From DLAJ01 sp023663615 (lineage in GTDB: Bacteria; Bacillota; Clostridia; Lachnospirales; Lachnospiraceae), in the NCBI GenBank assembly GCA_023663615.1, contig JAMPHA010000001.1, forward strand, positions 1 to 64,000: a stretch of DNA of 64,000 bases, in the 5' to 3' direction. The position numbers were made by a program, and so were the translations under genes. Positions 26,393 to 35,877 of this stretch are shown in pieces (the stretch's first letter is position 1; every line of letters begins with the position of its first letter). A model generated the notes under the pieces. The model had not been told where the DNA came from. It made no database searches and was given only the letters and a program-made list of their open reading frames with translations.

Positions 26393-26421
26393 AGTATATG
26401 CCAAAATTATTGAAAGTGCAA
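26393..26421 (-). promoter_or_regulatory. Promoter of the DUF3800 leader RNA
   Basis: On the minus strand TTGCAC (26416-26421), 17 bases, TATACT (26393-26398). The apparent leader-peptide start codon lies upstream of the predicted transcription start, so that peptide would not be made. Confidence 0.6.
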
Positions 26422-26456
26422 CAGAAATTTAAGGAAATCAATATTTCGTTTTCCTC

Positions 26457-28025
26457 TCAACTTTCGCAAAACGTATCCCGCAGCACCTGGTACACACCCT
26501 TTTGCGTATAATCGGGACACCGATAGTTTGCCGCCTGTTTGACTGCGTCGCAGGCATTCTCCACCGCATAGCTCATGCCCGCCGCTTTCATCATGCCGAT
26601 GTCGTTCTCGTTGTCCCCGAATGCCATCGTCTCCTCGTGACTGACGCCAAAATATGCCTGCACAAAGCGGATGGCGTTTCCCTTATCCACCGCCGCATCC
26701 ATGAAATCAATCCACTCTTCCCCTGCCATGCAGACCTTGACATGCTCCTTCCAGCGCGGGATCATTTCCTGCTCCGCTATCCGGCGGACACTGCCGTTAT
26801 GGTGCATCGCGCATTTGATGATCTGCGGATCGTTTTTTAACACATCCGGTACGACCTCCATCTTATTATGATAGCTGTCCCGGATGAGCGCGATAAACTG
26901 CTCGTCCCGGCTCTCTAAGAGGCTTCCCTGCGGCGTCGATACCACAAACTCATACCCTTCTCCGCAGGCGCGCATCTGGCGGATGATCTCATGCGCCTGC
27001 TCTTTTCGCATATCCGTCACGGAAAGCGTCTTCCCCTGATAGACGATATGCGCGCCGTTTTCCGCGATATAGATCAGATGTTCCCCGGCGTCGGCAAACA
27101 TCCTGTGGATGCTGTGATACTGCCGCCCGCTCGCCACACAGCACAAAATTCCCCGCTCCGTCAGCCGCCGGAGCATCTGAACGATTTCCGGGTAAACTTC
27201 CGGTGACGAATCCTTCACCAGCGTGCCGTCAATATCCGTGGCGACAAGACGGATGCGCCTGCCGTTAACATCCGCCGCAGCAAGACAGTCACGCTCGCCT
27301 GCGTCCTGCCTGTCCAGCCTGCCGATCTCCTGCACCAGACGTGCGAGCGGCAGACCGACCACGTTACAATAGTCCCCCGCGATCCGGCTCACATACGCCG
27401 CAAAAGCGCCCTGAATGCCATAGGCGCCCGCCTTGTCAAGCGGCTCTCCCGTGCGCACATATTCCTCGATCTGCTCCTGCGTCATCGGCACGAACGTCAC
27501 TTCCGTACATTCATAAAAGCTCCTTTGTCCGCATGGAGACAGCAAGGTTACTCCGGTATAGACCTGATGCATCCGTCCCTGCAGACGCATGAGCATCCGC
27601 ACGGCGTCCTGCTCATCCTTCGGCTTCCCCAAGACCGTACCGTCAACGGCGACGATCGTATCCGCCGCAAGAATGAGATATGGTTTTTCGCCGCATTCAC
27701 GCCGCTGTATGTCCGCATGACCTTCCGCCGCACAATGTTCCGCCCCGCGCCATGCTTTTCCGTCCGTTTCCGTCGTACTGCGCTCTTCAAGAAATGCGGA
27801 ACCCTCCGCTTTGCGCTCCGCCAGATACCGAGCAAGCGCCGCATCCGCCTTCGTTTTCGCAAGCTCCATGACGATCCGCTCCGGCGCAGTCTCCGCCGTC
27901 ATCTCCTCGCCGCCGCCCGCAAGCACCCGGAAGGCAATGCCGATCTGCGTCAAAAGCTCCTTTCGCCGCGGCGACGCCGACGCTAATATGATTTCGTATT
28001 TTCCGTTGATTTCCTCGATTTTCAC
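26457..28025 (-). CDS. Fusion of Maf-type nucleotide pyrophosphatase and Cof-type HAD phosphatase
   Basis: Protein of 522 residues with two complete enzymes. Residues about 10-235 are a Maf domain: ILASASPRRKELL, LAADTIVAVDGTVLGKP, TGVTLL and the late AYGIQGAFAAYVSRIAGDYCNVVGLPL. A charged insertion of about 45 residues (near 70-115) splits its early part. Residues about 260-522 are a HAD Cof domain: LVATDIDGTLV, CVASGR and AFGDNENDIGMMKAAG. Maf enzymes hydrolyse non-canonical or modified nucleoside triphosphates to monophosphates; a fused phosphatase could finish the job. Start codon is GTG. The fusion is unusual but the frame is clean. Confidence 0.85.
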   Translation of the reverse strand: MKIEEINGKYEIILASASPRRKELLTQIGIAFRVLAGGGEEMTAETAPERIVMELAKTKADAALARYLAERKAEGSAFLEERSTTETDGKAWRGAEHCAAEGHADIQRRECGEKPYLILAADTIVAVDGTVLGKPKDEQDAVRMLMRLQGRMHQVYTGVTLLSPCGQRSFYECTEVTFVPMTQEQIEEYVRTGEPLDKAGAYGIQGAFAAYVSRIAGDYCNVVGLPLARLVQEIGRLDRQDAGERDCLAAADVNGRRIRLVATDIDGTLVKDSSPEVYPEIVQMLRRLTERGILCCVASGRQYHSIHRMFADAGEHLIYIAENGAHIVYQGKTLSVTDMRKEQAHEIIRQMRACGEGYEFVVSTPQGSLLESRDEQFIALIRDSYHNKMEVVPDVLKNDPQIIKCAMHHNGSVRRIAEQEMIPRWKEHVKVCMAGEEWIDFMDAAVDKGNAIRFVQAYFGVSHEETMAFGDNENDIGMMKAAGMSYAVENACDAVKQAANYRCPDYTQKGVYQVLRDTFCES

Positions 28026-28047
28026 GCCTTTTCCCGCTCTTTCTCCC

Positions 28048-28135
28048 CTACGGTGATTCGAATGTCAAAGACCTGCTCATAAACTTTTTTCAGCAGATTG
28101 TACAAAAGAAATCAGGGCAAACGACTTTTGCACAA
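28048..28135 (-). repeat. Dispersed intergenic element, copy 2 (long form)
   Basis: Read on the minus strand it contains TTCTTTTGTACAATCTGCT, about 16 bases, then a GCAGGTCTTTGACAT block and CGAATC. The same arrangement recurs on the plus strand at 40500-40590. It also contains an imperfect hairpin at 28098-28135 (TTGTACAAAAG/CTTTTGCACAA). Confidence 0.6.
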
Positions 28136-28189
28136 TGGAGATGAGACTCTAACATCGCGGAAGCCTCTGCTGAACACGACACTTCCATC

Positions 28190-30322
28190 CTACGCTTCAG
28201 ACACATGCGTCTCCGGAATGAATACCCGCTCGTTGACTGCCGTATCCTTCTGCTTCGCGGCCTCCTTCGCCTCTTTGCAGAAAATATCCTGACAGCAGAG
28301 CGCTTCCCTGCCGCGGCGCTCCGCCTTGACATAGCTTCCGTCGCTCTGACAAATATGCGCCTTGACATTATCTTTTAGCTGTACCTCTAAGATGTGATAC
28401 GCCTGCGCCTTCAATTCCTCATCCTCGATCGGAAAAAGAATTTCCACGCGCCGCTCCAAATTTCTCGGCATCCAGTCCGCGCTTCCCATGTAAATCTCCG
28501 GTTTCCCGTCATTTTCAAAGTAAAAAATCCGCGCATGTTCCAAAAAGTTACCGACAATGGAACGCACATGAATGTTCTCACTCACACCGGGAATCCCCAC
28601 TTTCAGACAGCAGATGCCGCGCACGATCAGCTCCACCGTAACGCCCGCACAGGACGCCTCGTACAGCGCCTCGATCACATCGCGGTCGCAGAGAGAATTG
28701 ACCTTTGCAATGATACGCCCCTGATTTCCATTTCTTGCCTGCTCCGTCTCCCTGTGAATCAGATACAGAAACCGCTGCTTTAGCCAAAGCGGTGCAAGCG
28801 ACAGCTTATTCCACGAAAGCGGTTCCGAATAGCCGGAAAGCATATTGAACACCGCCGTCGCATCCTCCCCGATTTCTTCATTACAGGTGAGCAGTCCCGT
28901 ATCCGTGTAAATTTTCGCGGTCGCGTCGTTGTAATTGCCCGTTCCAAGATGTACATACCGGCGGATCCCGTCTTCCTCCCGTCTAACAACAAGTGTTATT
29001 TTACTGTGCGTCTTTAAGCCGACCAGACCGTAGATTACATGACAGCCCGCCTTTTCCAGCTTTTTTGCCCATACAATATTATGTTCCTCATCAAAGCGCG
29101 CTTTCAGCTCCACAAGCACGGAAACCTGCTTTCCGTTGTCCGCCGCCTGCGCTAATGCCGCAATGATCGGCGAATTGCCGCTGACGCGGTACAAGGTCTG
29201 CTTGATGGCGAGCACATCGGGATCTTTTGCCGCTGTTTTAATAAAATCGACCACCGGCAGAAACGACTGATACGGATGGTACAGCAGAATATCTCCTTTT
29301 TTGATCTGTTCAAAAATATCCGCATCAGGCGGCAGCTTCGGGTGATTCTGCGGGCAGTATTCCTCCCGCTTCAAATGTTCAAAGCCCTCCAGCCCATACA
29401 TTTTCATTAAAAAAGTAAGATCAAGCGGTCCGTTGATCTCATAAATTTCCTCGGCGCTGATCGCCAGTTCCTGCCTGATCACTTCCAAAAGCCGTTCATC
29501 CATTCCCGCCTCGACTTCCAAGCGGATCGCCTGCCCCCACTGGCGCTTTTTTAACTGCTTTTCAATCTCTTTCAGCAGATCTTCCGCCTCGTCCTCCTCG
29601 ATCGTCAGGTCGGCATTCCGCATAATCCGGAACGGATGTGCACAAATTATATCGTAATTTAAGAAAAGTTTCCTTATATTCCGTTCAATGACTTCCTCTA
29701 ACAGAATCACGCTGATTCCGTTTTCCCCCGCCGGCAGCGGAATGATGCGCGGCAGAACGCTCGGCACCTGCACGGTGGCAAACTCCGCTTCTTCCTCTTT
29801 TCCCTTTTTGATCAGAAGCGCGCCGATATTCAATGATTTGTTGCGGATCAGCGGAAACGGGCGGGACGAATCCACCGCCATCGGCGTGAGTACGGGATAA
29901 ATATTATCCTCAAAATAGCGGTCCAAATATTCGCCCTCTTTTTTGGTCAGCTCCTCGTGATGCTCGATCACGCGCAGCCCGTTCATCTTTAGCTGGGGAA
30001 CGAGCGAACGTTTATAGACGGCATATTGTTCTTTGACGAGCGCATGCGTCTCTTTTTCTAATAAGGAAAGCTGCTGTTTCGGCGTATAGCCCGCAATATC
30101 CGTCTTCTTATAGCCCGCATTCACCATATCTTTCAAGGACGCGACGCGGATCATAAAAAACTCATCCAGATTCGAGGCAGTGATGCTCAAAAATTTTAAT
30201 CTCTCGAACAACGGATTCTGTTTGTCCTTCGCCTCCGAAAGCACACGCTTATTAAATAGCAGCCAGCTTAACTCTCTGTTCGTATAATATGCCGGATTCC
30301 CAAAATCAACCGCCTCTGCCAT
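28190..30322 (-). CDS. ppk1: Polyphosphate kinase 1
   Basis: Protein of 710 residues with the four PPK1 domains. It begins NRELSWLLFNKRVLSEA and continues FLSITASNLDEFFMIRVASL, the family hallmark. The catalytic phospho-histidine region THSKITLVVRRE and the second histidine motif VHLGTGNYND are present. It builds polyphosphate from ATP. It lies directly downstream of an exopolyphosphatase gene (36 bases apart), so synthesis and breakdown enzymes are co-transcribed. Confidence 0.96.
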   Translation of the reverse strand: MAEAVDFGNPAYYTNRELSWLLFNKRVLSEAKDKQNPLFERLKFLSITASNLDEFFMIRVASLKDMVNAGYKKTDIAGYTPKQQLSLLEKETHALVKEQYAVYKRSLVPQLKMNGLRVIEHHEELTKKEGEYLDRYFEDNIYPVLTPMAVDSSRPFPLIRNKSLNIGALLIKKGKEEEAEFATVQVPSVLPRIIPLPAGENGISVILLEEVIERNIRKLFLNYDIICAHPFRIMRNADLTIEEDEAEDLLKEIEKQLKKRQWGQAIRLEVEAGMDERLLEVIRQELAISAEEIYEINGPLDLTFLMKMYGLEGFEHLKREEYCPQNHPKLPPDADIFEQIKKGDILLYHPYQSFLPVVDFIKTAAKDPDVLAIKQTLYRVSGNSPIIAALAQAADNGKQVSVLVELKARFDEEHNIVWAKKLEKAGCHVIYGLVGLKTHSKITLVVRREEDGIRRYVHLGTGNYNDATAKIYTDTGLLTCNEEIGEDATAVFNMLSGYSEPLSWNKLSLAPLWLKQRFLYLIHRETEQARNGNQGRIIAKVNSLCDRDVIEALYEASCAGVTVELIVRGICCLKVGIPGVSENIHVRSIVGNFLEHARIFYFENDGKPEIYMGSADWMPRNLERRVEILFPIEDEELKAQAYHILEVQLKDNVKAHICQSDGSYVKAERRGREALCCQDIFCKEAKEAAKQKDTAVNERVFIPETHVSEA

Positions 30323-30357
30323 AGCACTGCCCTGCCTTTCCCCATTCTCACATTTCC

Positions 30358-31908
30358 TCAGATTTTCTTCTCGGACTTCCGATGAATGACCGGTCTGACG
30401 CTGTATACTTCTTCGAAGAAATCCGCCCTGTTGCGGAACAGTCCTTTTTCTAAGGTAATATCCGTCGCAGAATCCACATAGAGCAGCAGCTCCTGTTCCT
30501 TTAACTGCGCCTTGATATTCTTGAATTTCTGCTTGTGGCTGCGGTCAAGCCCGTTCGCCACGCGCAGGATTGCCGTCAGCTTTGCGATCACCAGATAGAC
30601 GCTTTTATCAATATTTTCGTTTTCCGAAAATTCCCCATAGGTCGAGAATTCCAAATGGTTGTATTTTACCACATTCGCCACGATCACCCGCTCCGTATGG
30701 GACAATCCGATGATCTCCGTAGAAAGAATGATGCTATAGGAGCACTCGCTCACATTCGTCAGGCTGATGTATTTTCCGCAGTCATGCAGACGCGTCGCGA
30801 TTTGCAATAACAGCCGTTCTCTTTTTCCAAGACCATGAATCTTCTTCATGCTGTCGTAAATCGTAAGCGCGATGGATTCCAGCGTATCGCTCCTTTTCCG
30901 GCTTCCCATATAGCGTTTGCTGATATTTTTGGCGCAGGCGATAATATCCTGTTCAAAATCATGCGTGAACGAGATCAGTTTCGTGCGTTCCGCGTACTCA
31001 TAGGCGATCCCGTCGCAGAGCGTCACGCCGGGCGCCCAGATCATGTTCGCGCCGCATGTCTCCAAAACCTGCGCCGTGATGACCGCCGAAATGTATAAAA
31101 GATTGCTGTTTTCCTCCGAAATGCCAAGATGCTCTGCAATCTGGCCGTTGGTGGAATGATCCATCCGCTCTATAAACTGTGCGTAAGTCTCCTTATCGAC
31201 ATACCCCGGAGCCGGACCGCCCAGAACACGTTTTTGCAGCATCATGGAAATATAATCGTCCACCACGATGATATGCTTGATCGCGCCGTCCTTCAGATAG
31301 AGTTTCTTAAACACGGCAAGCTGGTTGTCGATCATTTCCCTGAGCAGCTCATGAACCTGGCTGCGCTTGGGATTGAGCCTTTGCAGATTATCGTTTAGGC
31401 GCAGCACGCCGAGACGCATATTCTGGGTTGTCACGAGCGTATCTTTTTCAAAAAGAGAAAGCTGGATCGAACCGCCGCCGATGTCGGCGATCAGCGCGCC
31501 CTCCTCGATGATCCGGTTAAAATCCTCGCCTTTTGACGCGATCGCCTTATAGTCGAGGAAACGCTGTTCCGAATTGCTTAAGAGACTGATCTCCACTCCC
31601 GTTCTCTGCTTGATCTGATCTAAGACAATGAGCACGTTGCGCGTCTCGCGCACGGCGCTCGTCCCGTACGCCTTGTAAGCGCCGACCTGATAGGTCTTCA
31701 TCATATCGGTAAATTCCCGCAGCACCCTGCAAAGCTCATCCATATTGTCATAGCTGATCTTTCCGGATGCATAGCTGTCCGTCCCCAGATCCAGCCGATG
31801 TCTGATATGGTCGATCTCCCGTAATTTGTTCTTTTTGGATATTTCAAAAATTTTCATCGACAGCTCATACGAGCCGACGTCGATCGCTGCAAAGGTCTTG
31901 ACTGCCAT
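30358..31908 (-). CDS. ppx: Exopolyphosphatase / Ppx-GppA family
   Basis: Protein of about 516 residues. The actin-like fold shows AAIDVGSYELSMKIFEI and the phosphate-binding loop LIADIGGGSIQLSLF. The C-terminal third is an HD-type domain (IATRLHDCGKYISLTNVSECSYSII). It degrades polyphosphate and possibly converts pppGpp. The frame opens at ATG 31917, but AAAGGAG is better spaced for the ATG at 31908. Placed between the DUF815 ATPase and ppk1. Confidence 0.92.
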   Translation of the reverse strand: MAVKTFAAIDVGSYELSMKIFEISKKNKLREIDHIRHRLDLGTDSYASGKISYDNMDELCRVLREFTDMMKTYQVGAYKAYGTSAVRETRNVLIVLDQIKQRTGVEISLLSNSEQRFLDYKAIASKGEDFNRIIEEGALIADIGGGSIQLSLFEKDTLVTTQNMRLGVLRLNDNLQRLNPKRSQVHELLREMIDNQLAVFKKLYLKDGAIKHIIVVDDYISMMLQKRVLGGPAPGYVDKETYAQFIERMDHSTNGQIAEHLGISEENSNLLYISAVITAQVLETCGANMIWAPGVTLCDGIAYEYAERTKLISFTHDFEQDIIACAKNISKRYMGSRKRSDTLESIALTIYDSMKKIHGLGKRERLLLQIATRLHDCGKYISLTNVSECSYSIILSTEIIGLSHTERVIVANVVKYNHLEFSTYGEFSENENIDKSVYLVIAKLTAILRVANGLDRSHKQKFKNIKAQLKEQELLLYVDSATDITLEKGLFRNRADFFEEVYSVRPVIHRKSEKKI

Positions 31909-31925
31909 ACCGATCATGCTCCTTT

Positions 31926-31993
31926 CCCTGCGCCGTCACTGTCTCACGTCCGGCAAGCGCCCTGCGCCGTCACTGCCCCACGCCCAGCAAGTG
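31926..31993. repeat. Tandem duplication of the DUF815 gene's 3' end
   Basis: Two 34-bp copies lie side by side (31926-31959 and 31960-31993) with about five differences. The second contains the stop codon of the DUF815 gene at 31970-31972. The first carries the equivalent TGA at 31936-31938. Confidence 0.7.
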
Positions 31994-33256
31994 GTCGATA
32001 AACTGCTGTGCCAGACGCCCCGATCTGCCTCCATGCGCCAGTTCCCACTGGTTCGCCCGCAGAAGCAGTTCCTCCTTCGGCATGGTGACGCCGTTCCGCT
32101 CGGCAAGCGCCAGCACGATCTGTTCAAACTCCTGCTTATCGGGCGCGCCGAAATAGATCGTCACACCGAACCGCGATACGAGCGACAGCTTCTCCTGCAC
32201 CGTGTCATTCGTATGAAGCTCCTCGTCCCGCTCCGCCTTATCCCGAAAGCTCTCCCGGATCAGATGCCGCCTGTTCGACGTCGCATAGATCAATACATTC
32301 TTAGGACGCTTTTCCAAACCGCCCTCAATGACGGCTTTCAGATATTTATATTCCGTCTCAAATTCCTCAAAGCTGAGATCGTCCATATAAATAATGAATT
32401 TATAGTTCCGGTTCTTAATCTGCGAAATCACGTCGTTTAGGCACTGAAACTGGTGCTTATACAGCTCAATGATGCGCAGTCCCCTGTCATAGTATTGATT
32501 CAGGATTCCCTTGATACAGGAGGATTTTCCGGTTCCCGCGTCCCCGAACAGCAGACAGTTATTCGCATTCCTGCCCGATACAAACGCCTCCGTATTGTCC
32601 GTCAGCTTCTTCTTGGCAAGTTCATATCCGATCAGATCATCCAAATGAACATGTTGGATGTTTAATATAGGTTTAATAAATGTACCTAAATCCTGCGATT
32701 CCACGCGGAACGCCTTATGAAGACCGAATCGGCCGACGCCGTATTCCTGATAAAACTGCGTCAACACGTTTTTGATTTCCTGCGCTGTCGCACATTCCCC
32801 AAGCCACTGCGCAAGCGTGCAGATCCGGTCCCTGATCCGTGTATTGTACACATGCCCTGCCGTCTCGCACCGCTCATAATGCTCCACCATGGAAAAAGCG
32901 GGAACGGAAAGCCGCCGCATCATCGTTCCGAAATCGTAGGAGAAAAACTCCCCGATGATTTCCAGATCATGCGCCGCCGCATCGTCCAGCGTTCCCGTAA
33001 TGCCGCCCACGATCTCACACGACATGCTGTACGGATTCTCATCATTTACGAGCAGATCGGCAAGGTAGCAATGCCAGACATTCCCATAAAAACCGCGCTC
33101 CGCGGCACAGGTCAAAAGCCCGCTCACACAGCCCGAAGCAATGGCGGAAAGTTCTTCATTATCCCGATCCTCATACCTGTGAACCAGATGCGCCATGGAC
33201 GTAAAAAGCGTATCGTTCAACATCCCCCGATAAATCAATAACTGCTGTTCTTTCAT
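31970..33256 (-). CDS. DUF815 AAA+ family ATPase
   Basis: Protein of about 428 residues. The N-terminal half is helical and of unknown role. The ATPase half has the upstream helix DDLIGYELAKKKLTDNTEAFVSGRNANNCLLF, Walker A LLFGDAGTGKSS, Walker B FIIYMDDLSFEE and sensor 1 VLIYATSNRRHLI. This is the DUF815 family, an AAA+ group widespread in bacteria without an assigned substrate. The frame opens at 33280; I prefer the second ATG at 33256. It precedes ppx and ppk1 in the same direction. Confidence 0.85.
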   Translation of the reverse strand: MKEQQLLIYRGMLNDTLFTSMAHLVHRYEDRDNEELSAIASGCVSGLLTCAAERGFYGNVWHCYLADLLVNDENPYSMSCEIVGGITGTLDDAAAHDLEIIGEFFSYDFGTMMRRLSVPAFSMVEHYERCETAGHVYNTRIRDRICTLAQWLGECATAQEIKNVLTQFYQEYGVGRFGLHKAFRVESQDLGTFIKPILNIQHVHLDDLIGYELAKKKLTDNTEAFVSGRNANNCLLFGDAGTGKSSCIKGILNQYYDRGLRIIELYKHQFQCLNDVISQIKNRNYKFIIYMDDLSFEEFETEYKYLKAVIEGGLEKRPKNVLIYATSNRRHLIRESFRDKAERDEELHTNDTVQEKLSLVSRFGVTIYFGAPDKQEFEQIVLALAERNGVTMPKEELLLRANQWELAHGGRSGRLAQQFIDHLLGVGQ

Positions 33257-33341
33257 AATGATCACACGCCTTTCCTTCATAAATCGACAAACGACAGTCC
33301 CATCCTGCCGCTGTCCGTAAAGAATGACCCCCGGTCCTTCT

Positions 33342-34475
33342 TCAATAATTTCCTAATATTTTCATGCTGCGCGCTTCCTCACGCAGTCCGCGCAGCGCGT
33401 TTTTGACGGCGCTCTGCGAAAGATTCCCCTCAAAATCAATAAAAAACCGGTATTCCCAGCTCCGCTCCTCGATCGGACGGCTCTCGATCTTCGTCATATT
33501 CAGATTATTATAAATAAAATGCGAGAGAATATGGTAGAGCGAGCCGCTCTTATGCGGAACCTCTAAGCAAATACTGATCTTATCCGCATCCTTCCGGAAT
33601 ACTTTCTGGTTTGTCACAACGATAAAGCGCGTCGAATTATTCTTACTGTCGTTGACCCCCTGCTCTAATATGGTAAGCCCGTAGACCTTCGCCGCATAAG
33701 CGCTTGCCAGCGCCGCCTGCGAGAGATCGCCGCCGTCCGCTACTTTTTTTGCCGCGAACGCATTATTTTTTAGGCTGATCTGATTCCAGTTCGGATGCTC
33801 CTGCAAATAGCGCGCGCTCTGCATGAGGGACTGCGGATGCGAATAGACAGTGCGGATGTCGGAAAGCGCCGCGCCGGGCAGCGCCATCAGACAGTGTTCG
33901 ATCGGAATGATCTGCTCCCCGACGATATAGTTTTCAAATTCCACCAAAAGATCGTAAATCTCGCTGACAATACCCGCTGTCGAGTTTTCGATCGGCAGAA
34001 CGGCGTAGTCCGCGCTTCCCTCCTCGATCGCCGCCATCGCGTCGCGGAACGTCTCCACACAATAGCTGTTGACGTCCTCTCCGAAAAAGCGCTGCGTCGC
34101 CGCCTGCGAATAGGAGCCTTCCGCCCCCTGGAAAACAACGCGCGCATGCGCCGTGTCAAGCTGTTCCACATTGATAAACGGCAGCCGCCCCGTGCTCCCC
34201 GCATCGGCAAGCATCTGATATTGCAGCTTGCGGCTCATGGACATGATCTGCTCGAATAGTTCCTGTACGCCGTGGCGGTTAAACTCACTGCGCGCCAGCG
34301 CCGCGACCTTTTGCAGCTTTTCATCCTCTCTCGCCCGGTCAAATACTTTTTTTCCGTTTGCGATCTTATACTCCGCAACTCCCCTGCAGACCTCCATGCG
34401 CTCCTCGTACAGCGCCACGATCTGTTCGTCGATCTCGTCGATCCGATTCCGTAATTCTCCTAAGTCCTTCTGCAT
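33342..34475 (-). CDS. pheA: Bifunctional chorismate mutase/prephenate dehydratase
   Basis: Protein of 377 residues from the ATG at 34475, preceded by GGGGG. Residues 1-90 are an AroQ-type chorismate mutase (LRNRIDEIDEQIVALYEERMEVC). The dehydratase follows with VVFQGAEGSYSQAATQRFFG, the catalytic ENSTAGIV and NDSKNNSTRFIVV. A C-terminal ACT domain (KSGSLYHILSHFIYNNLNMTKIESRPIEERSWEYRFFIDFEG) gives phenylalanine feedback. It makes phenylpyruvate from chorismate. No T-box is visible in its leader. Confidence 0.96.
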   Translation of the reverse strand: MQKDLGELRNRIDEIDEQIVALYEERMEVCRGVAEYKIANGKKVFDRAREDEKLQKVAALARSEFNRHGVQELFEQIMSMSRKLQYQMLADAGSTGRLPFINVEQLDTAHARVVFQGAEGSYSQAATQRFFGEDVNSYCVETFRDAMAAIEEGSADYAVLPIENSTAGIVSEIYDLLVEFENYIVGEQIIPIEHCLMALPGAALSDIRTVYSHPQSLMQSARYLQEHPNWNQISLKNNAFAAKKVADGGDLSQAALASAYAAKVYGLTILEQGVNDSKNNSTRFIVVTNQKVFRKDADKISICLEVPHKSGSLYHILSHFIYNNLNMTKIESRPIEERSWEYRFFIDFEGNLSQSAVKNALRGLREEARSMKILGNY

Positions 34476-34578
34476 ATATCCGCCCCCGTCACGCTCAAGC
34501 AGGTATTTTACAAGCGATAAAAAAAGATTTCCCTGTATACCGTCAGCCGTCTGAATCCTTTCGTTCCTCTCTGCCTTT

Positions 34579-34607
34579 ATTTTATACCTAAACACCGGGT
34601 TGAACAA
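34579..34607 (-). promoter_or_regulatory. Probable pheA promoter
   Basis: On the minus strand TTGTTC (34602-34607), 17 bases, TAAAAT (34579-34584), giving a leader of about 97 bases. Confidence 0.5.
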
Positions 34608-34702
34608 GAAGCATTTTCCATCCGCCGTTATTTTTCTGGTCGTTTTCCTTTCGTTTTTTCAATGTGCGGCATTTTCCTCTTTTCTATCCGCGTCAAGTCC
34701 GT

Positions 34703-34830
34703 TATAATTAGAAAAGAGTTCCGCTATGCGGATTCTTCCGGACTACGGAAATTCCTATAAATTTAGAAAAGAGTTCCGCTGACGCGAAACTCTTTCGGGT
34801 TATGAAATTTGAAATTTTCTATTGTAAGTA
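34703..34830 (+). repeat. Promoter-linked hairpin repeat upstream of the DUF5050 gene
   Basis: A TATAAT at 34703-34708 is followed at once by two units of the dispersed hairpin family: AGAAAAGAGTTCCGC..., CGGACTACGGAAATTCC, then AAAAGAGTTCCGC...GAAACTCTTTC. The same order (TATAAT, hairpin, CTACGGAATTTCC) occurs at 50044-50100. The mRNA would begin with these hairpins. Confidence 0.6.
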
Positions 34831-34851
34831 GAGAAAGGTGTGGCTTTAGTC

Positions 34852-35877
34852 ATGAAAAAATTACGTCCTGTTCTTGTCATTCTTATCATTGTGCTCATTC
34901 TCGGCATTCTGATTGCTCCGAAATATCTTTTGAAAGAGCGCATAGAGACTTATCCCGACGACACGATCGGCAATACGGCGGGAAATTTGAATAACGGTGG
35001 TTATTTTTGCGAATCAGACGGCGTGGTCTACTTCGCCAATTTCTATGATAACGGCACGCTTTACCGTATGAACCCGGACGAGACCGGCATCGAAAAGCTC
35101 AACAACCAAAGCATCCGTTTTCTCAACGCCGCCGGCAGCCATCTGTATTATTTTCTGGCGGATAACCGCAACGGTTCCGATCTCGGCAGTCTCTTAAAAT
35201 CGACCGGACTCTACCGCTCCACCACAAACGGAAAGAACATGACCTGCTTAAAACGCGGTACGTTAGACACGCTGCTGCTTATCGGCAATTCTATTTATTT
35301 TTTATATTATGAGGACACCAAAAACTTTACGATGCATCGGATCGGCACTTCCGGGCAGGACGATCAGGTTATCACGGATTATATCGCCAATCCTGCCTGT
35401 GGGAACGGCACGAGCATTTATTTCCACGGCACGCAGGACGACCACAATCTCTACCGTCTCGATACGCTGACAAACGACATCGCCCGCATTTGGGACGGCA
35501 GTCTTTGGAATCCCGCCTATTCGGACGGCTGGATCTACTATATGGATCTGTCAAAACACTACGCGCTTTCGCGCCTCAATCTCTCATCGGGCGCCACCGA
35601 AACGCTGACGACGGACCGCGTCGAGTTTTTTAACGTCTCTGCGGATTATGTATTTTATCAGACCGTGGACAGTGAGACGCCTGCCCTGAAACGGATCAAT
35701 AAGGACGGCTCCGGCATGGTCACGCTCGCAGAGGGCGTCTACCGCAACCTCTGTCTGACAAGCCAGGCCTTATATTTTAACGCGTACGGCGATGACACGA
35801 CCATGTACCGCTGCGCGCTCGGCTCCGATTACCCGCAGGAATTTACCGCCGCGCGTGATGCGGTGACATCCGAGTAA
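34852..35877 (+). CDS. Membrane-anchored DUF5050-type propeller protein
   Basis: Protein of 341 residues. A single N-terminal transmembrane anchor (PVLVILIIVLILGILIAP) is followed by an extracellular region with repeated strands such as GVVYFANFYDNGTLYRMNPDETG, SIYFLYYEDTKNFTMHRI and ALYFNAYGDDTTMYRC. This is the DUF5050 pattern of a beta-propeller-like fold. No catalytic residues are recognisable. ATG 34852 is preferred over GTG 34840. It stands alone on the plus strand between two minus-strand operons. Confidence 0.75.
   Translation: MKKLRPVLVILIIVLILGILIAPKYLLKERIETYPDDTIGNTAGNLNNGGYFCESDGVVYFANFYDNGTLYRMNPDETGIEKLNNQSIRFLNAAGSHLYYFLADNRNGSDLGSLLKSTGLYRSTTNGKNMTCLKRGTLDTLLLIGNSIYFLYYEDTKNFTMHRIGTSGQDDQVITDYIANPACGNGTSIYFHGTQDDHNLYRLDTLTNDIARIWDGSLWNPAYSDGWIYYMDLSKHYALSRLNLSSGATETLTTDRVEFFNVSADYVFYQTVDSETPALKRINKDGSGMVTLAEGVYRNLCLTSQALYFNAYGDDTTMYRCALGSDYPQEFTAARDAVTSE

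Noticed and set aside
26288..26404. Leader peptide or N-terminal extension of DUF3800
   Set aside because: Its start codon lies upstream of the predicted transcript start, and the bases fold into hairpins ending in a terminator.
34476..34607. N-terminal extension of PheA
   Set aside because: It includes the promoter region and is not chorismate mutase-like; the ATG at 34475 has a ribosome site.
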